From Prunella strophiata (lineage: Eukaryota; Chordata; Aves; Passeriformes; Prunellidae): 64,000 bases of DNA. Where the stretch lies: assembly GCA_036583965.1 (NCBI GenBank), contig JAZBQD010000001.1, positions 21,933,569 to 21,997,568 of the forward strand, written 5' to 3'. A model generated the notes under the pieces. That model was not told the DNA's origin. It was given only the letters and a program-made list of their open reading frames with translations, and did not search any database. Each line of letters begins with the position of its first letter. Position 1 is the stretch's first letter. A program made the translations under genes and the position numbers. This document shows positions 11,457-23,012 of this stretch, in pieces.

Positions 11457-11754
11457 TGCTCTGTGATATTGAAAGCACTTCTTGATAGTTCTGTGTGAAT
11501 GATGTGGGAGGATAAAGGTACTTCACAGAAAAACAAACCTGAAGGTCACTGCCACAAGAGTCCTCTCTGGGAAGTTTCATGAAAGCAACCAAGAAATTGA
11601 TTATTATCCCCTGTCTTCTCCATGGGCACAGGAATGTCTGGGAGATGTCACCTGTGGCACTGTCCCCAGGTGGCTGAGGACTCAGAATCCATTTGACAGG
11701 ACAGCTGTGCCACAGCGTGTGGGAGTTCAAGAGAGTCAGAGAGTTTTTCAGTTT
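11457..11754. other. possible decayed ERV internal sequence before the LTR
   Basis: This 300-base stretch lies between the CR1 fragment and the polypurine tract. By position it could be the 3' end of a proviral interior. No retroviral protein motif can be read, and the 165-codon open frame here runs on the other strand across the CR1 fragment, so it is not evidence for a gene. Confidence 0.25.
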
Positions 11755-11770
11755 AAGAGAGAGGGGGAAA
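11755..11770 (+). other. polypurine tract next to LTR
   Basis: Sixteen bases AAGAGAGAGGGGGAAA stand directly before the TGTGGG start of the putative LTR. A retroviral polypurine tract primes plus-strand synthesis and lies exactly at this position before the 3' LTR. Confidence 0.5.
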
Positions 11771-12250
11771 TGTGGGAAATGGGTTTGTAGAGAGTTCTCA
11801 GGGTCCTGACAGAAAGCCCACATGGTATGCATCTGTATGCAAACTAGGAGATAAGAAATGCTGACTTAGAAATGTCAGGGAATAGGACAGATGTTGTTGG
11901 GAGAGAAATGGAGCTGGAAAAAAGTTTCAAAAGATGGCCTTGCAAATAAGACTAGATACTTTGGAGAAATAGAACTGTGAAAGATGCATTGTAGTGGCAC
12001 CCATGAAGGGTAGTTTTAGATGATTGGCTTTAAGGCATTTACAGCATGGTGTAGCATGCAAAAAAGCTGATAGACCAGGAAACACTTATAGTGTATTGTA
12101 ATTAGGAAATAGTTGGCTTCTGATTGTGATGGTGTGAACTATAACATCTGTATTGTCTCACCCTTCACATGAGACTGAAAATAGAGTAAAAGTTTTTAAA
12201 ACACCTCTTAGTTGCCCCATCTCTGGGTCAGAAAAGGTGATTGTCTGACA
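11771..12250 (+). mobile_element. probable endogenous retrovirus 3' LTR
   Basis: The 480-base segment starts TGTGGGAAATGG directly after a polypurine tract and ends GTCTGACA, giving TG...CA ends. Towards the 3' end it has an AGTAAAAG-type polyadenylation-like signal near 12185, followed by a U5-like stretch rich in T and C. The text around 12080-12240 resembles songbird ERVL-type LTRs as I remember them. No 5' LTR or target-site duplication can be found, so the boundaries rest on the tract and the termini. It differs from the other two LTR families in this window. Confidence 0.5.
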
Positions 12251-15200
12251 AGAGAGCAGCACAAGCAGCTGCTGTTCCACCAGCTTCACCTTGGAATGCC
12301 AACAGGCAGGAACAAGTGAAGAAATTCTCCACAAGTGGAGAAATCCAGAATTACCCCTGGTAATTACCACTGGAACTGGCTAGAGGATTGATGCCCATGG
12401 CCATCTGCTACTGTCCCCCAGCTGTCCTGCCAAGCCCCATTTTTGGTAATATCAAGCTTGCCAACATCTTACAACTGACTTTTTAATCCAAAAAATGATG
12501 GTAGCTGAGAATATGCTTCACCAGCCATGCAAGCAAATCAGAATGCAGACTAAAAAAGCTGAATTTTGTGGTTATGCTGAATTTGCCAAAGTAAATGCTA
12601 CATCTCTGTGCACCTTCCTTGCCTCAAGAGGGGAAATCGGAGATAAGAACTGACTTTCTCCAGCCCCATTTCTGTTGGACTGCATGGAAAATTACAGAAT
12701 TATGCATTTTAGTGACCCAGGGAGAAGCTGACAGACATTTTTACTTTGCACCAACCTATCACTGACTCAGAACAGAAGAAACTTCAAACAAAAAAACCCC
12801 ATACTTTTCAGTATCTGACTTCAGTAGGTGGGACTACTCCCAATGAGGAGGTGGGAGCCATTTAAAAACATTTTTTTTCTCTCCTTTTTTTTTTTTGTTT
12901 CATTTGCCTTGAACACCTCCCAGTCTCTCCTGTTACTCCTACTATGTGAGCACGTTTCACACAGAGGATGAGCAAACTCTTTCCTAGAACTGAGCCCACA
13001 GTTCCAGGGCTGCCTTGCTTTAAGCCAGGCCTCTCCTGCACATGCAGAGGGCATTCAGGAATGTCTGAAGGATTCCTGAAGAGCAATGCAACCTCCTACT
13101 TCTTTCATGTGCAAAAATCCCTTCCAGGAGAAATCTGTGCAATCAAAAATCTCTCCCAGGAATGTCCTCTAGGATTAGAACCTTGCCCACACTCACAGGA
13201 AAAGCTCTCAGGAGAACAACTACTACTTAGTGACAGCTTCATTGTAATAGAAATGAGCCACTTGATGAAAATGGAAATTACAGTTTCATGATGACAATGA
13301 AAATAAAAGGTAAGGATATTTTCTTTTCAATCTAATCTTGTACTGAGAGGAATGAAAAATGCTTTCTGTGGTCTCAGGTTAGCACTTTGTTTTGTACAGC
13401 TTGTTTCAATTTCTACACTGAACAGCACCCTAGGAATTGTCTGACCTGAGAAAGACAAATTCAGAGGTAAGAGTGCAGAAAGAGCTCTGGTTACTCTGAA
13501 TTTGTTTCACAGAACTTTATATCTCACCATCAAAAATAACAACAGAAATAAAATAATTATACATTATCAACTGTTTGGCCAAACTAAAGCTGCAGTTTGG
13601 CAAACTACAGCTGCTTTTGGTGAGCAGCTCTCTCTTTTGGGAGGGCTGCTCACCAAAAGCTGAATTTGGGAAATATTGTGGAAGTATGGCCACTGTGAAA
13701 TCCAGTTCCTTCCACAGCTCACTGAGATAACCCCCTTTGTGGAGTGTCCATCAGGGAAACAGCCACTCTGCATATTTCAGAAAGGTTTCCTCTCTTCTCA
13801 CTCAATTACCATAAAAATTTTACCACAAGACTGAGGCACAGATTATTTTTTTTTTCCCCTCTAGACCTTAACAAAACTTGTCATATGCTCGTAATAAGTT
13901 AACTGCTAAAAAACATCTGTTAGGTTAGGAGGTAAAATGGTGATAAAAAAGCCCTAAGGATGACTTTGAAAGATATTTTCCAAGCAAATTATGAAAATCC
14001 TCCTGATCTGAAGAGAAATGGAAATTAGCAAAACTCCATATTTCTGATAGCCTCTAAATCTCCTGTTGCTTTGTAAAACCCACTCCAAACCCAAGGCAGT
14101 TCTGCTCTGTGCTGCTCTTTATTTAATCTCTCAGGCCACCTTCACAATGGCCTTTAAAGTTTGGCTCTGAGAGGCCAATTTTGAGCCATGCTGAGATTTG
14201 CAGGAGTTGAATGGAAGGCACCAACCTGGAGCTGTGTGTCCCCACGTTCAGTAACAATCCCTCTGAAGCCACAGAGCCAATAAAAAAGGAGTTAATTATA
14301 GCAGCTTCACCACGAATATGTAGGTTATGCAACCCAGAAGAACTCAATAACCATTTTAATGGGGGTCATCACTATTCAGAGAGACATTGGAGGGAATGCT
14401 CCACGTGGCTTAATTGTTTAAATGAAAAGGTTTCAGCAATTTGCAAAGCTGATTTTTATGTTTTCTATGGAACAATGTGTCTTTGCTACCCTGAAACACA
14501 GGGGACAACAGAAAACCACAGGCAGGAAGAGGAAAGCTCCTGCCATCACCTCCAAGCTCCTGCTGTGCACTGGGCATTTAAGCTGAAATGGCCTCTTTTC
14601 CCAAAGAGAATTTATTAGAATTAGTCAATGGGCAGCTGGGGATCAAATCTTCAAAACCAGGAAGCACCCAGCAGCTCTCACCACGACCTGAACCTCCACT
14701 TCAGCAGATGTTCAAGCAACTGGAATAATTTTGGGAAGGGAGATTGACCCCTTTTGCAGACAAAAGGGAAAATGATTTGTATAAGCATAATTTTTGTTCT
14801 CCCCCTACCATTATACTCTGGAGAAAGACCATTCATGGTTCCTGGGCACTAAAAATAGGTTAATAAAACTTCAAACAGATCAAATTCCTTGCCTGATCTT
14901 GTTTCAAATGCCCAGCAGTTGTGAGGGCCCATATTTTACAAGCAGAATTGCAGTTGTTTCATTGAGAGGTTCTTCTGTTCCCACTCTCAAAGCACAGACC
15001 TTGAAGAGAAATGGAAATTTGGGAGATAAATTTCCCCAACCTCATGAAAATCTGACTGTGACAAGCCCAAATCTGAAAAACCCCCAACTCAAAACACCAA
15101 CCCAGCACCCTGGAGGTGCACAGGTGCTCAAGGAAAGTCATCACAAAGCTCAGCTGAAATCTCCAAATATTAGGACAATTCTGGAATGATGATGCACATG

Positions 15201-15518
15201 GCAGTAGAGGGGCAGGGTGACAGAAGGAGGGGACAAAGGGCAGAAAGGGCCTGAGAAGGGAGAGGGCACAGATTGCTCACGATGACCAAAGTTTAGGAGG
15301 CTCAGATTGAGCTGTAAAGTGAGAATATGCAATTATTTATTAGGATAATAACAAACAGCAAACCTCCAAATCTGTCAGTATCTCAAACATCAACTAACAC
15401 AGATACAATCAGTAAGGGAAAGCCCATAAGAAAGGAATTTAACCCACAGGTGGTATTTTAGCAGCATACAGTAAAAGAAGGCATGATCCACAACCTGATC
15501 AAAATGGGCCAGAAAATG
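12251..15518. other. unique non-coding sequence
   Basis: About 3.3 kb without recognised mobile elements. It contains the hairpin at 13613-13660. Frames of 107, 135 and 131 codons (12968-13291, 14211-14618, 14794-15189, plus strand) have no recognisable domain, no clear splice context and overlapping frames on the other strand, so I do not call them genes. Confidence 0.5.
13613..13660. other. perfect hairpin, 16-bp arms extended to about 22 pairs with TTTT loop
   Basis: The 16 bases at 13613-13628 (GCTTTTGGTGAGCAGC) are the exact reverse complement of 13645-13660. Positions 13629-13634 and 13639-13644 continue the stem with two G-T wobbles, leaving a loop of four T. Outside the stem, CAAACTACAG and CTGAATTTGG can pair imperfectly, giving a fold-back of roughly 85 bases. 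It could be a microRNA-type precursor, a remnant of a fold-back DNA element, or chance. Nothing decides between them. Confidence 0.7.
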
Positions 15519-15919
15519 ATGGAGCCAGGCTGGGAGAGCTGGGAATGTTCAGCCTGGAGAAGGGAAGGGGGTGTGGAGACCTCACAGCTCCTTCCAGGGC
15601 CTGAAGGGACACAGGGAAGCTGGAGAGGGAACCTGCATCAGGAACTGGAGTGACAGGACAAGGGAAATGGGTTCAGACTGACACAAGGGAAATTTAGATG
15701 GGATATTGGGAATTAGGAATTGTTCCCTGGCAGGGTGGGCAGGCCCTGGCACAGGGTGCCCAGAGCAGCTGTGGCTGCCCCTGGATCCCTGGCAGTGCCC
15801 AAGGCCAGGCTTGGACAGGGCTTGGAGCAGCCTGGGACAGTGGAAGATGTCCCTGCCATGGCAGGGGTGGACACTGGATGGCTTTAAGGTTCTTCCACCA
15901 AACCATTCTGGGATTCTTT
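15519..15919 (+). mobile_element. CR1 3' fragment, about 400 bp
   Basis: The copy begins in the block GGAGCCAGGCTGGGAGAGC and passes through the CAGCCTGGAGAAG, ACAGGACAAGGGAAATGG, GATGGGATATTGGG, GGCAGGCCCTGGCACAGGG and CAAGGCCAGGC blocks to the terminal CATTCTGGGATTCT. This is the avian CR1 3' region in sense orientation. The well-kept sequence suggests a rather young insertion. Open frames on both strands across it are artefacts of the repeat. Confidence 0.92.
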
Positions 15920-17546
15920 GAAAACCTGTCACATATTTTAAAATAAAAATTAAATATTCTGTAGAGTGTTTTCCATGCTATGGGAAACTAAAGAATTCTT
16001 TTCCCAGTATGTTTGGCACAAAGATCCCTGGGAAAGCTGGAAAAGGTTTAAGCTTCTGAAATGTATCTGCTTCCAACAGTAGCTTATGTCCAACTTGCTT
16101 TCTATACTCCACTTATTTATTTAAAAGTTAGTAATAAAAAATGGCACTGGGGAGGCTCAAATTTGCAGCACTCAGCAGTTACCTGGTCAAAAGTCTTCAG
16201 TCTGAATGTTAAATTAGAGCCACCAATTAATATTAATTAAAACAATCCCTGAGGTGTAAAACCTGTCCTATTTAGGGGAAAGGTAACCAAGTCCTACTGG
16301 ATTTTTAATTATCACACATTGCTGTAATTGGTTCACCCAGCCTGATTATGGCCTTGGGGACACACAGTGGCAGCTCCATGGCCCCAGGGTCACTGGCTGG
16401 AATTTGGGAAGCAATTCCTTCATGTGGGAAGGAGGAGGTTGGACAGCAGGTTACAGAACAGGGGAACAGAACTGGGATTTGGAGAGGAAAAATTATCCTG
16501 GTTTCTCCCCAGACACTCTTCCAACCCTGATGTTTGACACTTCTCCAGTGCTTCACAAAGGTTTCATGCTTGGAAAGGAGGGGAGATGGAGTGATATTGA
16601 GTTCTCTGGAACTCACAATGTGGAACTCAGCTCCACTGCTCCAGACAAAAAAAAAAAAAAAAGTGTGGTGCTAATGTTCCATTGGCTAACAAGAATTCTC
16701 CCTGACACATTACTCCACTTATTTCATGCCTGTTTTGATTCAAGCACTAAAAGCACTGCAAAATTGGAAAAAAAAATTCAAAATTTAAACCCTGTAAAAG
16801 CAATTTTGCAGCTCGGGTCTTGAGGGAAGGACAAAAACTTTGGGCATTCAATAATTGAAGCTCCATAAGCAACAGCAACTGGCAGGGTTACAGAGCAGAG
16901 CTTTTGACAGGCATTTCATGGAATTGCAGATGATCCACCAGGCACAAGGAGGACTGGTTAAGCTCCCAATGCATTTTTTAAAGAGGGAATTAGAGCTATC
17001 CATTCCAGGTCATTACTCATGAAAGACAAGGAGACTTCCAGCTTCTCTGGTAGGTGGTTACTAAAGAACTCTCTCTTCTGGGAACACACTCCTTCTATTA
17101 TTCCCCCCACTCAAATTCAATTCTTCATAACTGAAAAATAAACCTGATTATCAACATACATTTCTGGCCTGCCCAGTGCATCTTTGCAATATTATTTTAT
17201 CTCATTTGCACGATCAGGAAATCCAATTTTCAATGGGCTGAAATCTGCTCCCTTTACCTTCTGCTTAACAAAATCCCAGAACTGTTTTGTTCATGGGGGT
17301 GTTTATTATGTGAATGTCTTTTGTAAAAAAGGGTGAAACATCCAAAACAGCTTCCAGCTAGAGTTTTGCTCTGAAGTCACCCTGGCAGCATTGAACACAT
17401 CTGGATGTCATCATGCTGCTTTGCCATAGGATATGGAATGGGATGAGCAGGAACTCTCTGCTCTGAGGTGTGGATCTGCAGCTTTCACCCCTGCCCAAAG
17501 GACAGCTTGGTAATGTCAATGTGAAGCCTGCAGAGCCTTAACTTGT
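15920..17546. other. unique non-coding sequence
   Basis: No recognised repeat besides short A runs (for example 16648-16662). The 139-codon frame at 16404-16823 runs through that A run and has no recognisable domain. Confidence 0.5.
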
Positions 17547-18146
17547 TTTGTCAGAGTCGGGATTAAATTGTAAGACAGTGTTTCTTGTTGGGACTCAGAT
17601 GTTTGTTAGTTCTTATCTACATCACAGTCTCCCAAACTGGGAGTTCTACAGCACTTTATTCTACCAAACTAAAAATGGAGCTCCATCTCTCTCTCTACAA
17701 GGCCTTTTAAGGATAAACTGTCCAATTAAGAAATGACACCTAAATTATTTTTACTTTTAACCCAATAACTAACTACTTGTGGCCTGCAATGTGGAGTTTA
17801 TCTAATTACACAAAATCACCCAAACCCATGGAGAAGAATAAGGTGAAGAAGAAAGAAGAAGGTGAAGAAGGAGAAAGAAGAAGGTGAAGAAGAAGGACCA
17901 GTCTCCCCCCTAAAACCTCCATCTTGCTTTATATATATTACTATATTCTAAAACTTCAAGTTTTCCACCCTGTGATATCACACACTTCTATTCAAACTCC
18001 ACACCCACAATCCCAGTTGCATCACTCAATTTTAGAATCCTTTCCACGACCTCAGGTCAAATGGAGTGTTCTCTTAGGAGTCAGTTCCTACCAGCACAAA
18101 AAAAATCTAAAATTCTCAGTAACCAAAATTCCAACAGAATCCTACA
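17547..18146 (-). mobile_element. endogenous retrovirus LTR, family A/B/C, copy B
   Basis: The reverse complement follows LTR copy A along almost its whole length. Landmarks are the TAAAAGGCCTTGTAGAGA block, the TTAGTTATTGGGTTAAAAG block, the TATA-like run at about 17930-17940, the GTGTGTGATATCACAGGG block and the GAGAATTTTAGATTTTTTTTG block. Read on the plus strand it ends GAATCCTACA, so the LTR would start TGTAGGATTC. Its other end is either TGTAAGACAG at 17569 or TGTCAGAGTC at 17549, since homology with copy A continues slightly past the first. No target-site duplication is visible. It keeps the G residues that copy C has lost, which makes it the better reference for the family. Confidence 0.72.
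17830..17907. repeat. GAA/GAAGGT purine-rich microsatellite inside LTR copy B
   Basis: The plus strand is nearly pure purine: repeats of GAA mixed with GGTGAAGAA units. In LTR copy A the corresponding site is only a short CTTCTTCTTCACC stretch near 1727-1740, so this is an expansion inside the LTR. A long homopurine run of this kind can form triplex DNA in principle. Confidence 0.8.
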
Positions 18147-18281
18147 CTGTACCCCAAAATATTTTAATCTGTGTTGCTGAGTCATTGAAGGACTACTTTA
18201 AAAAAAAAAAGGCTTCTCCCACTCTGTTCTGCTGAGGCAAAGCTGAGTAATTTACAAAACAACAGCTTCCTTCCCTTCCTG

Positions 18282-18492
18282 GGATGATTTAGGCTGGATT
18301 TTGGGGAAAGGCTCTTCCCCCATAGGTCATGGGGCAGTGAAGAGGCTCCCCAGGGAATGGGGACAGCCCTAAGGCTGCCAGAGCTCCAGGATGACACTCT
18401 CAGAGAGAACATTGAGGGTCAGGTCATCCTGTGAGGAGAATGGAATTGAGCTTGATGATTCCCATTCACCTTGGGATATTCTGATTCCAGGA
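18282..18492 (+). mobile_element. CR1 3' fragment of a second subfamily
   Basis: The blocks GGGGAAAGGCTCTTCCCC, GAGGCTCCCCAGGGAATGGGGACAGCC and GGCTGCCAGAGCTCCAGG match those at 57349-57567 and, in reverse, 24128-24440. The end GGGATATTCTGATTCC is a CR1-like terminus. It is more diverged than the 57-kb copy. Confidence 0.7.
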
Positions 18493-19112
18493 ATCTCAGC
18501 AGGAAAGCAGTAGGGGGTGACTCACAGCAGAGTCACCAAGGAGGCAAATCAGGTATAAAGGTCCATCGTTGTAGAAGTCACAGTTTGGAGAAAGCAAAAA
18601 CCCAGCATGACACAGCTGTTAGAGAGCTGCTCAATTAATGCCTTGTCATTAAGATAATAATTATGTCACAGTAGACAAACTGCTAGGAATAAACAATAAC
18701 AGGCATATCCCTTGAAAAATGGCCTGTCAAGAAGTGAACAGAATATTTTGAAGAGTTTTTTATGAAACAACCACGTGTATGATGTCAACCATGCACATTA
18801 CAAAGTAAAACAGCCTTTAAGTACAATAACCCAGCAGATTTCCAGTATCTTATAATGCCCTGGTGCTCCCACATCTGCTGTTTAAAGAATCCATGGTTTC
18901 CTTCCCCCCTTGGAAATCCCAGTCTGCTCCTTATTTTTCCTTAGTCATGCCAGTTTACTCCCCAGAACAACACCCCCAACTAAAGGATCTCAAATGCATC
19001 CATACAAAATACTTTCCTTTTTTTTTTGTTTATAAAAAAGTGATGTTCTTGCTGGACTATGAAGTTTGTGCTTTTGTTTACATTAATTATAATTCACTTT
19101 CAACCAAAACTA
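18493..19112. other. unique AT-rich sequence
   Basis: No repeat or gene recognised. The stretch around 18630-18680 is rich in ATTA/TAAT words. That is compatible with a conserved non-coding element but not evidence for one. Confidence 0.4.
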
Positions 19113-19524
19113 ATTATCTAAGCACATCTATCCAGGCATCCATCCTCCAAAATACTTGGATATAAATTTCAAATTTGAAAACTTAGACTATGCCAGAGCA
19201 CTGCAACCTTGCTCCTGCAGGTTAACATTGGTTAAATGGAAAGAAAAAATTGCCTTGTTTATTTTTGCATTGAAATTTTCTAAATAAACCAATCAGTTAA
19301 ATAATAATAATCATAGTAATAATAGTAATAATAATATATAGTAATAATAATAATAGCAATAATAATAGTAATCATAATAATAGCAATAATAATAATAGTA
19401 ATAACAACATCATTAATAGAGCAAACAAAAATCCCCTCCCAAATCTAAAGGCAGGACATGAAAACAGCTAAGGATTTGAAAGCTACAAATACAGCATTCC
19501 CTAGAAAAACTGAATTTTGGCAGG
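19113..19524. repeat. left copy of a local 0.4-kb duplication, with imperfect TAA microsatellite
   Basis: From ATTATCTAAGCACAT to TTTTGGCAG this segment aligns with 20894-21279 at a distance of about 1.78 kb in the same orientation. Both contain a TAA-type microsatellite at the same place. Here the tract (about 19299-19412) is interrupted by ATAGTAATA, AGCAATA and ATCATA variants. I cannot tell whether this is a local duplication or two copies of an unrecognised dispersed repeat. Confidence 0.8.
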
Positions 19525-20893
19525 AAGCTTCTCTTGGGAGAAAGGGCAAAGCCAATTCTCAATGCAACACAATAATTTTCATTATATATTAGAGAGCATA
19601 TAGGAATGTTTGGGAATGCTACTTATCCCAAGTTTGGATTGTGAATACCATTCCAAACCCTTGGATACCAGGAGAAATCTGGCACAATTGCAGGATGTCA
19701 TTTCATCTCCACTGCCTGCTCACTGAAAAATTTATGTGCCCATTACTAGCTTTGATGATTATAACGATGTCATTTACTTGGTCTGAAGTGGATGTCAGAA
19801 TATACCTTGTCTTGATGACAGCAATAAAGAAATCAAAGAAAAAAGTCATTCCATGGCAAAAAAAGTGATTAAAATTGCTATGAAATTCCCATTACTGCTG
19901 GACTTCTGATAAAAATCATGACCTTGGCAATCAGCACTTTGAGGGAAGTATTAACAGGGCCACTGGCAAAAGGAAATCAACTCTAAAGTCAACAAGAAAT
20001 CATCAAGAACTGGAGGTTGGATTACACTCACATATTAGCCCCATGGCAGTAGTACATGACTTGGCCTGGGCTTGCTAAGAACCAGGCTTCAAATGAGATT
20101 TTCAGGGCCCATCTCACAGCTGGCACTCTGCTGGTGGCACATTTGCTCTTGGAGGTTGTTCAGGGCTGCTGCAAAGCCCCACAGGGCATGGCCTGGGCAC
20201 ACCTTTCTCTCCTCTCTGACCCTGGCTGTTTACTCTTTTCCATGGAAAATTACCTTGGTTTGGTTCTTGTCCCCATGTAAAAAAGAATATCCAACATTTC
20301 TGCCTCTAAACTCACATTAAATACACTGGAGGATCCACAGCAGTGAGTGACCTGTCTCCACAACAAAAATAAGTGGCAATTTTTCAATTTTTTTCCCCTG
20401 CCCTTTTTTTCCCTATTCTTACTACAACACCTTCCTCTAAAAATCAGTGTAATCCTTCAAGTTCCTGGTTGTAAGATAAATTGGTTGTACACAGAAAAGG
20501 TCACTTATTTCAGTAAAATGCAAACTCTTGGCCTGTTTCCTCATGGAGCAGAGCTTGGGAGAGCAAAGCACTGAGGATTCCCATGGCAGGAGCTCTCCCC
20601 CCAAAGCTTTGTGCACTTGGGACAGTCCCTGTACCTCTCCTTGGCCACAAAGGAGTTCCAAACACAAGGAAAAACAGGGAAACAGAGACAATAAATTACT
20701 GCAAAACCTCTTTGAGCTCTCAGCTACAATGCAAACATTGCACAGCAAAGTGCTTTCTTAGCCTGAATCTTTCTGCCTTTACAATTTAAACCCTACACAG
20801 ATACCACAGCAAAGCAGCAATTCCAGTGTGAACACAAAAGCAGCAATCCCCAAAAGAGCTCAGAGAAGCTGTTTTACCTGTTTCTGTAAGCTC
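19525..20893. other. unique spacer between the two duplicated segments
   Basis: About 1.4 kb with no recognised mobile element. Short frames on both strands match nothing known. Confidence 0.5.
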
Positions 20894-21079
20894 ATTATCT
20901 AAGCACATATACCCAGGCACCCACCCTCAGAAATGCTTGGATATAAATTCCAAATTTGAAAACTTAGGCTATCCCAGCCAGGAGAGCACTGCAACCTTGC
21001 AGGTAACATTCACTAAATAGAAAGGAAAAAAAAAAAACCCTCCTTGTTTGCTTTTGCATTGAAACTTTCTAAAGAAACC

Positions 21080-21175
<96 letters not shown>

Positions 21176-21279
21176 CAAACAAACAAAACCCACCCAAAAA
21201 CTAAAGGCAAGATACTAAAACAGCCAGGGATTTGAAGGCTACAAATACAGTATTCCCTGGAAAAATAGAACTTTGGCAG
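20894..21279. repeat. right copy of the local 0.4-kb duplication, with pure TAA microsatellite
   Basis: It matches 19113-19524 on both sides of the microsatellite. An A run at about 21026-21037 is longer than in the left copy. Confidence 0.8.
21081..21174. repeat. (TAA)n microsatellite, about 31 pure units
   Basis: Uninterrupted TAA over about 94 bases. Poly-Tyr and poly-Ile open frames here are translations of the microsatellite. Confidence 0.97.
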
Positions 21280-21625
21280 ATAAATTTGTGGTTGGGCTGA
21301 GGACTGAGTGAATTTTGTCTAATCTTAGTTCCAGCACATGCTAAGGTCAGGAAACATGGACTGAGAAATAGCAGCATCAACACTGCAGCTCTAATCATCT
21401 CCATATAATTTATATAATTTAAGAATTTTTTTTGTCCATCTGCTGAGAAGTTGAGTTGATAACTTGGGCACACTTGTCAGACTTCCACAGCTGCATCCAA
21501 CTTGTCTCCAGCACTTGGGAAGAAGTTACCCATGGACACAAATGGATAAAACATTGCAGGGCAGCAGTCAATCATTTCATCTTTGGGTGCTTAAAATGCA
21601 TGGGGCTTTTCTGCCTGCTTCCTGT

Positions 21626-21897
21626 AGTGACAGGATGGGAGGGAATGGCCTCAAACCCAAAGAGAGAAGGTTTAGATTGGATATTAGGAAGGAATTATTC
21701 CCTGGGAAGGGTGGACAGGCCCTGGCACAGGGTGCCCAGAGCAGCTGTGGCTGTCCCCTGGATCCCTGGCAGTGCCCAAGGCCAGGCTGGACATTTGGAG
21801 CAGCCTGGGACAGTGGGAAGGTGTCCCTGCCCATGGCAGGGGTAGAATGAAATGAGCTTTAATGTCCCTCCCCACCCAAACCATTCTGGGATTCCAG
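21626..21897 (+). mobile_element. CR1 3' fragment
   Basis: It runs from GTGACAGGATGGGAGGGAATGG through AGATTGGATATTAGGAAGGAATT, GGCCCTGGCACAGGG and AAGGCCAGGCTGGA to the end ACCATTCTGGGATTCC. Sense orientation, 5' truncated. Confidence 0.9.
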
Positions 21898-22085
21898 ATC
21901 CCATCCTAGAGGCAGGCACATTTCCAAGACTCCCAGACTGCTCCCATCTTCAATGCCCTCAGGAAGGCTGGAGCTGTCTCAAACTCTGCAGGGAACCCAG
22001 CACATTTCTCATCCCAGTTAGGCACTCTGGGCCTCTGGGGCTGGTGAAGTCCTAAACCTTCACAAGTAAGGTGGTGTTGGCTCCA

Positions 22086-22141
22086 AGGTTGGACTCCATG
22101 ACTTTGGGGGTCTTTTCCAACCTCAATGGTTCTATGACTCT
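22086..22141 (+). mobile_element. CR1 3' terminus, old
   Basis: The stretch AGGTTGGACTCCATGACTTTG, TCTTTTCCAACCTCAATGG and TTCTATGACTCTG is the CR1 3' end of an older subfamily. Only the last 55 bases remain. Confidence 0.7.
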
Positions 22142-23012
22142 GAGCTACAGGAAACTCCAGGCAGAAATCAAAAAAACTCAGAAATGACTCAAAATTCTTG
22201 AGGTGTGAGTGGCTGCAGTGCTTGTGTGCTGGAGGTGCCCCCTGTGCAGGGTTTGGGGTGGGGTGGTGGCAAACAGGCTGGCACAGAGCCTGGCACTCAG
22301 GCTCAGCAAGCAAACAAAGCCCCTGTGATGCATACTCTGCCCTTTTGCCCCTTTTCTCCCCAAACTGCAGGGACAAGGAGATCCAGGTGGATGCTCTCCA
22401 AGCCAGGGCTTTGTCTGAGATATGGGAACACAAGCTTTGCATGGATAAATGAAGAGCCATGAGATGTTCAATCCTTACCCAGTCAGACAAGGCCTCTTGG
22501 AAAAGCCTTAAAGGCTTTTCAAACCAACAGCCACTTCCAAGGGATTATTGCTGCACTGACACAGAGCCCTGGACATGGGTGTTCTTATCCAGAATTTAGT
22601 TTCATGGATAATTGTTCTCTGGAAAGCAGTAAGACAATGTCTGCCAGTACAACTTCTCAATAAAAGCTCATTTTTCATATTCCAGCTCCATGCTGGCTGA
22701 CCTGAACATTCAGAGCCTAAATTAATGCACATGTGAAGCATTTCATATACCTCTTGTTAAAGTCTTCTCCTGCAGGAAACATCTCCTCTCTTCTCAGCAA
22801 GATGCCAAGAGAGCCCCAAGGACACAACAGGATTTACACCAGTATTGCACAGAGTGAGAAGAGTTATTTCTTCTGTTGAATTCTGCTTGCATTAAATAGA
22901 GAAAAAAAAAAAAATCTTCCTACTTGAGAGACTTCCTTTAAGCTGGAATTTAAACCATCTGATACATCAAGAGAGGTCTGAGGTACACAAAGCCCTGTCT
23001 TCTTTTGAAAAT
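22142..23012. other. unique non-coding sequence with a short palindrome
   Basis: At 22501-22519 AAAAGCCTT-A-AAGGCTTTT forms a perfect 9-base inverted repeat. The 194-codon minus-strand frame at 21906-22490 runs through the CR1 tail at 22086 and into unrelated sequence, shows no domain, and is not called a gene. Confidence 0.5.

Noticed and set aside
11335..11832. Minus-strand open frame of 165 codons
   Set aside because: It covers a CR1 fragment and the region before the LTR on the strand opposite to the ERV, with no recognisable motif.
14211..14618. 135-codon plus-strand frame as a possible exon
   Set aside because: No family resemblance, no convincing splice sites, and an overlapping minus-strand frame. 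Chance is sufficient.
20969..21235. Poly-Tyr and poly-Ile open frames
   Set aside because: They are translations of the pure TAA microsatellite.
21906..22490. Minus-strand open frame of 194 codons
   Set aside because: It crosses a CR1 tail at 22086-22141, has overlapping frames on both strands and no recognisable domain.
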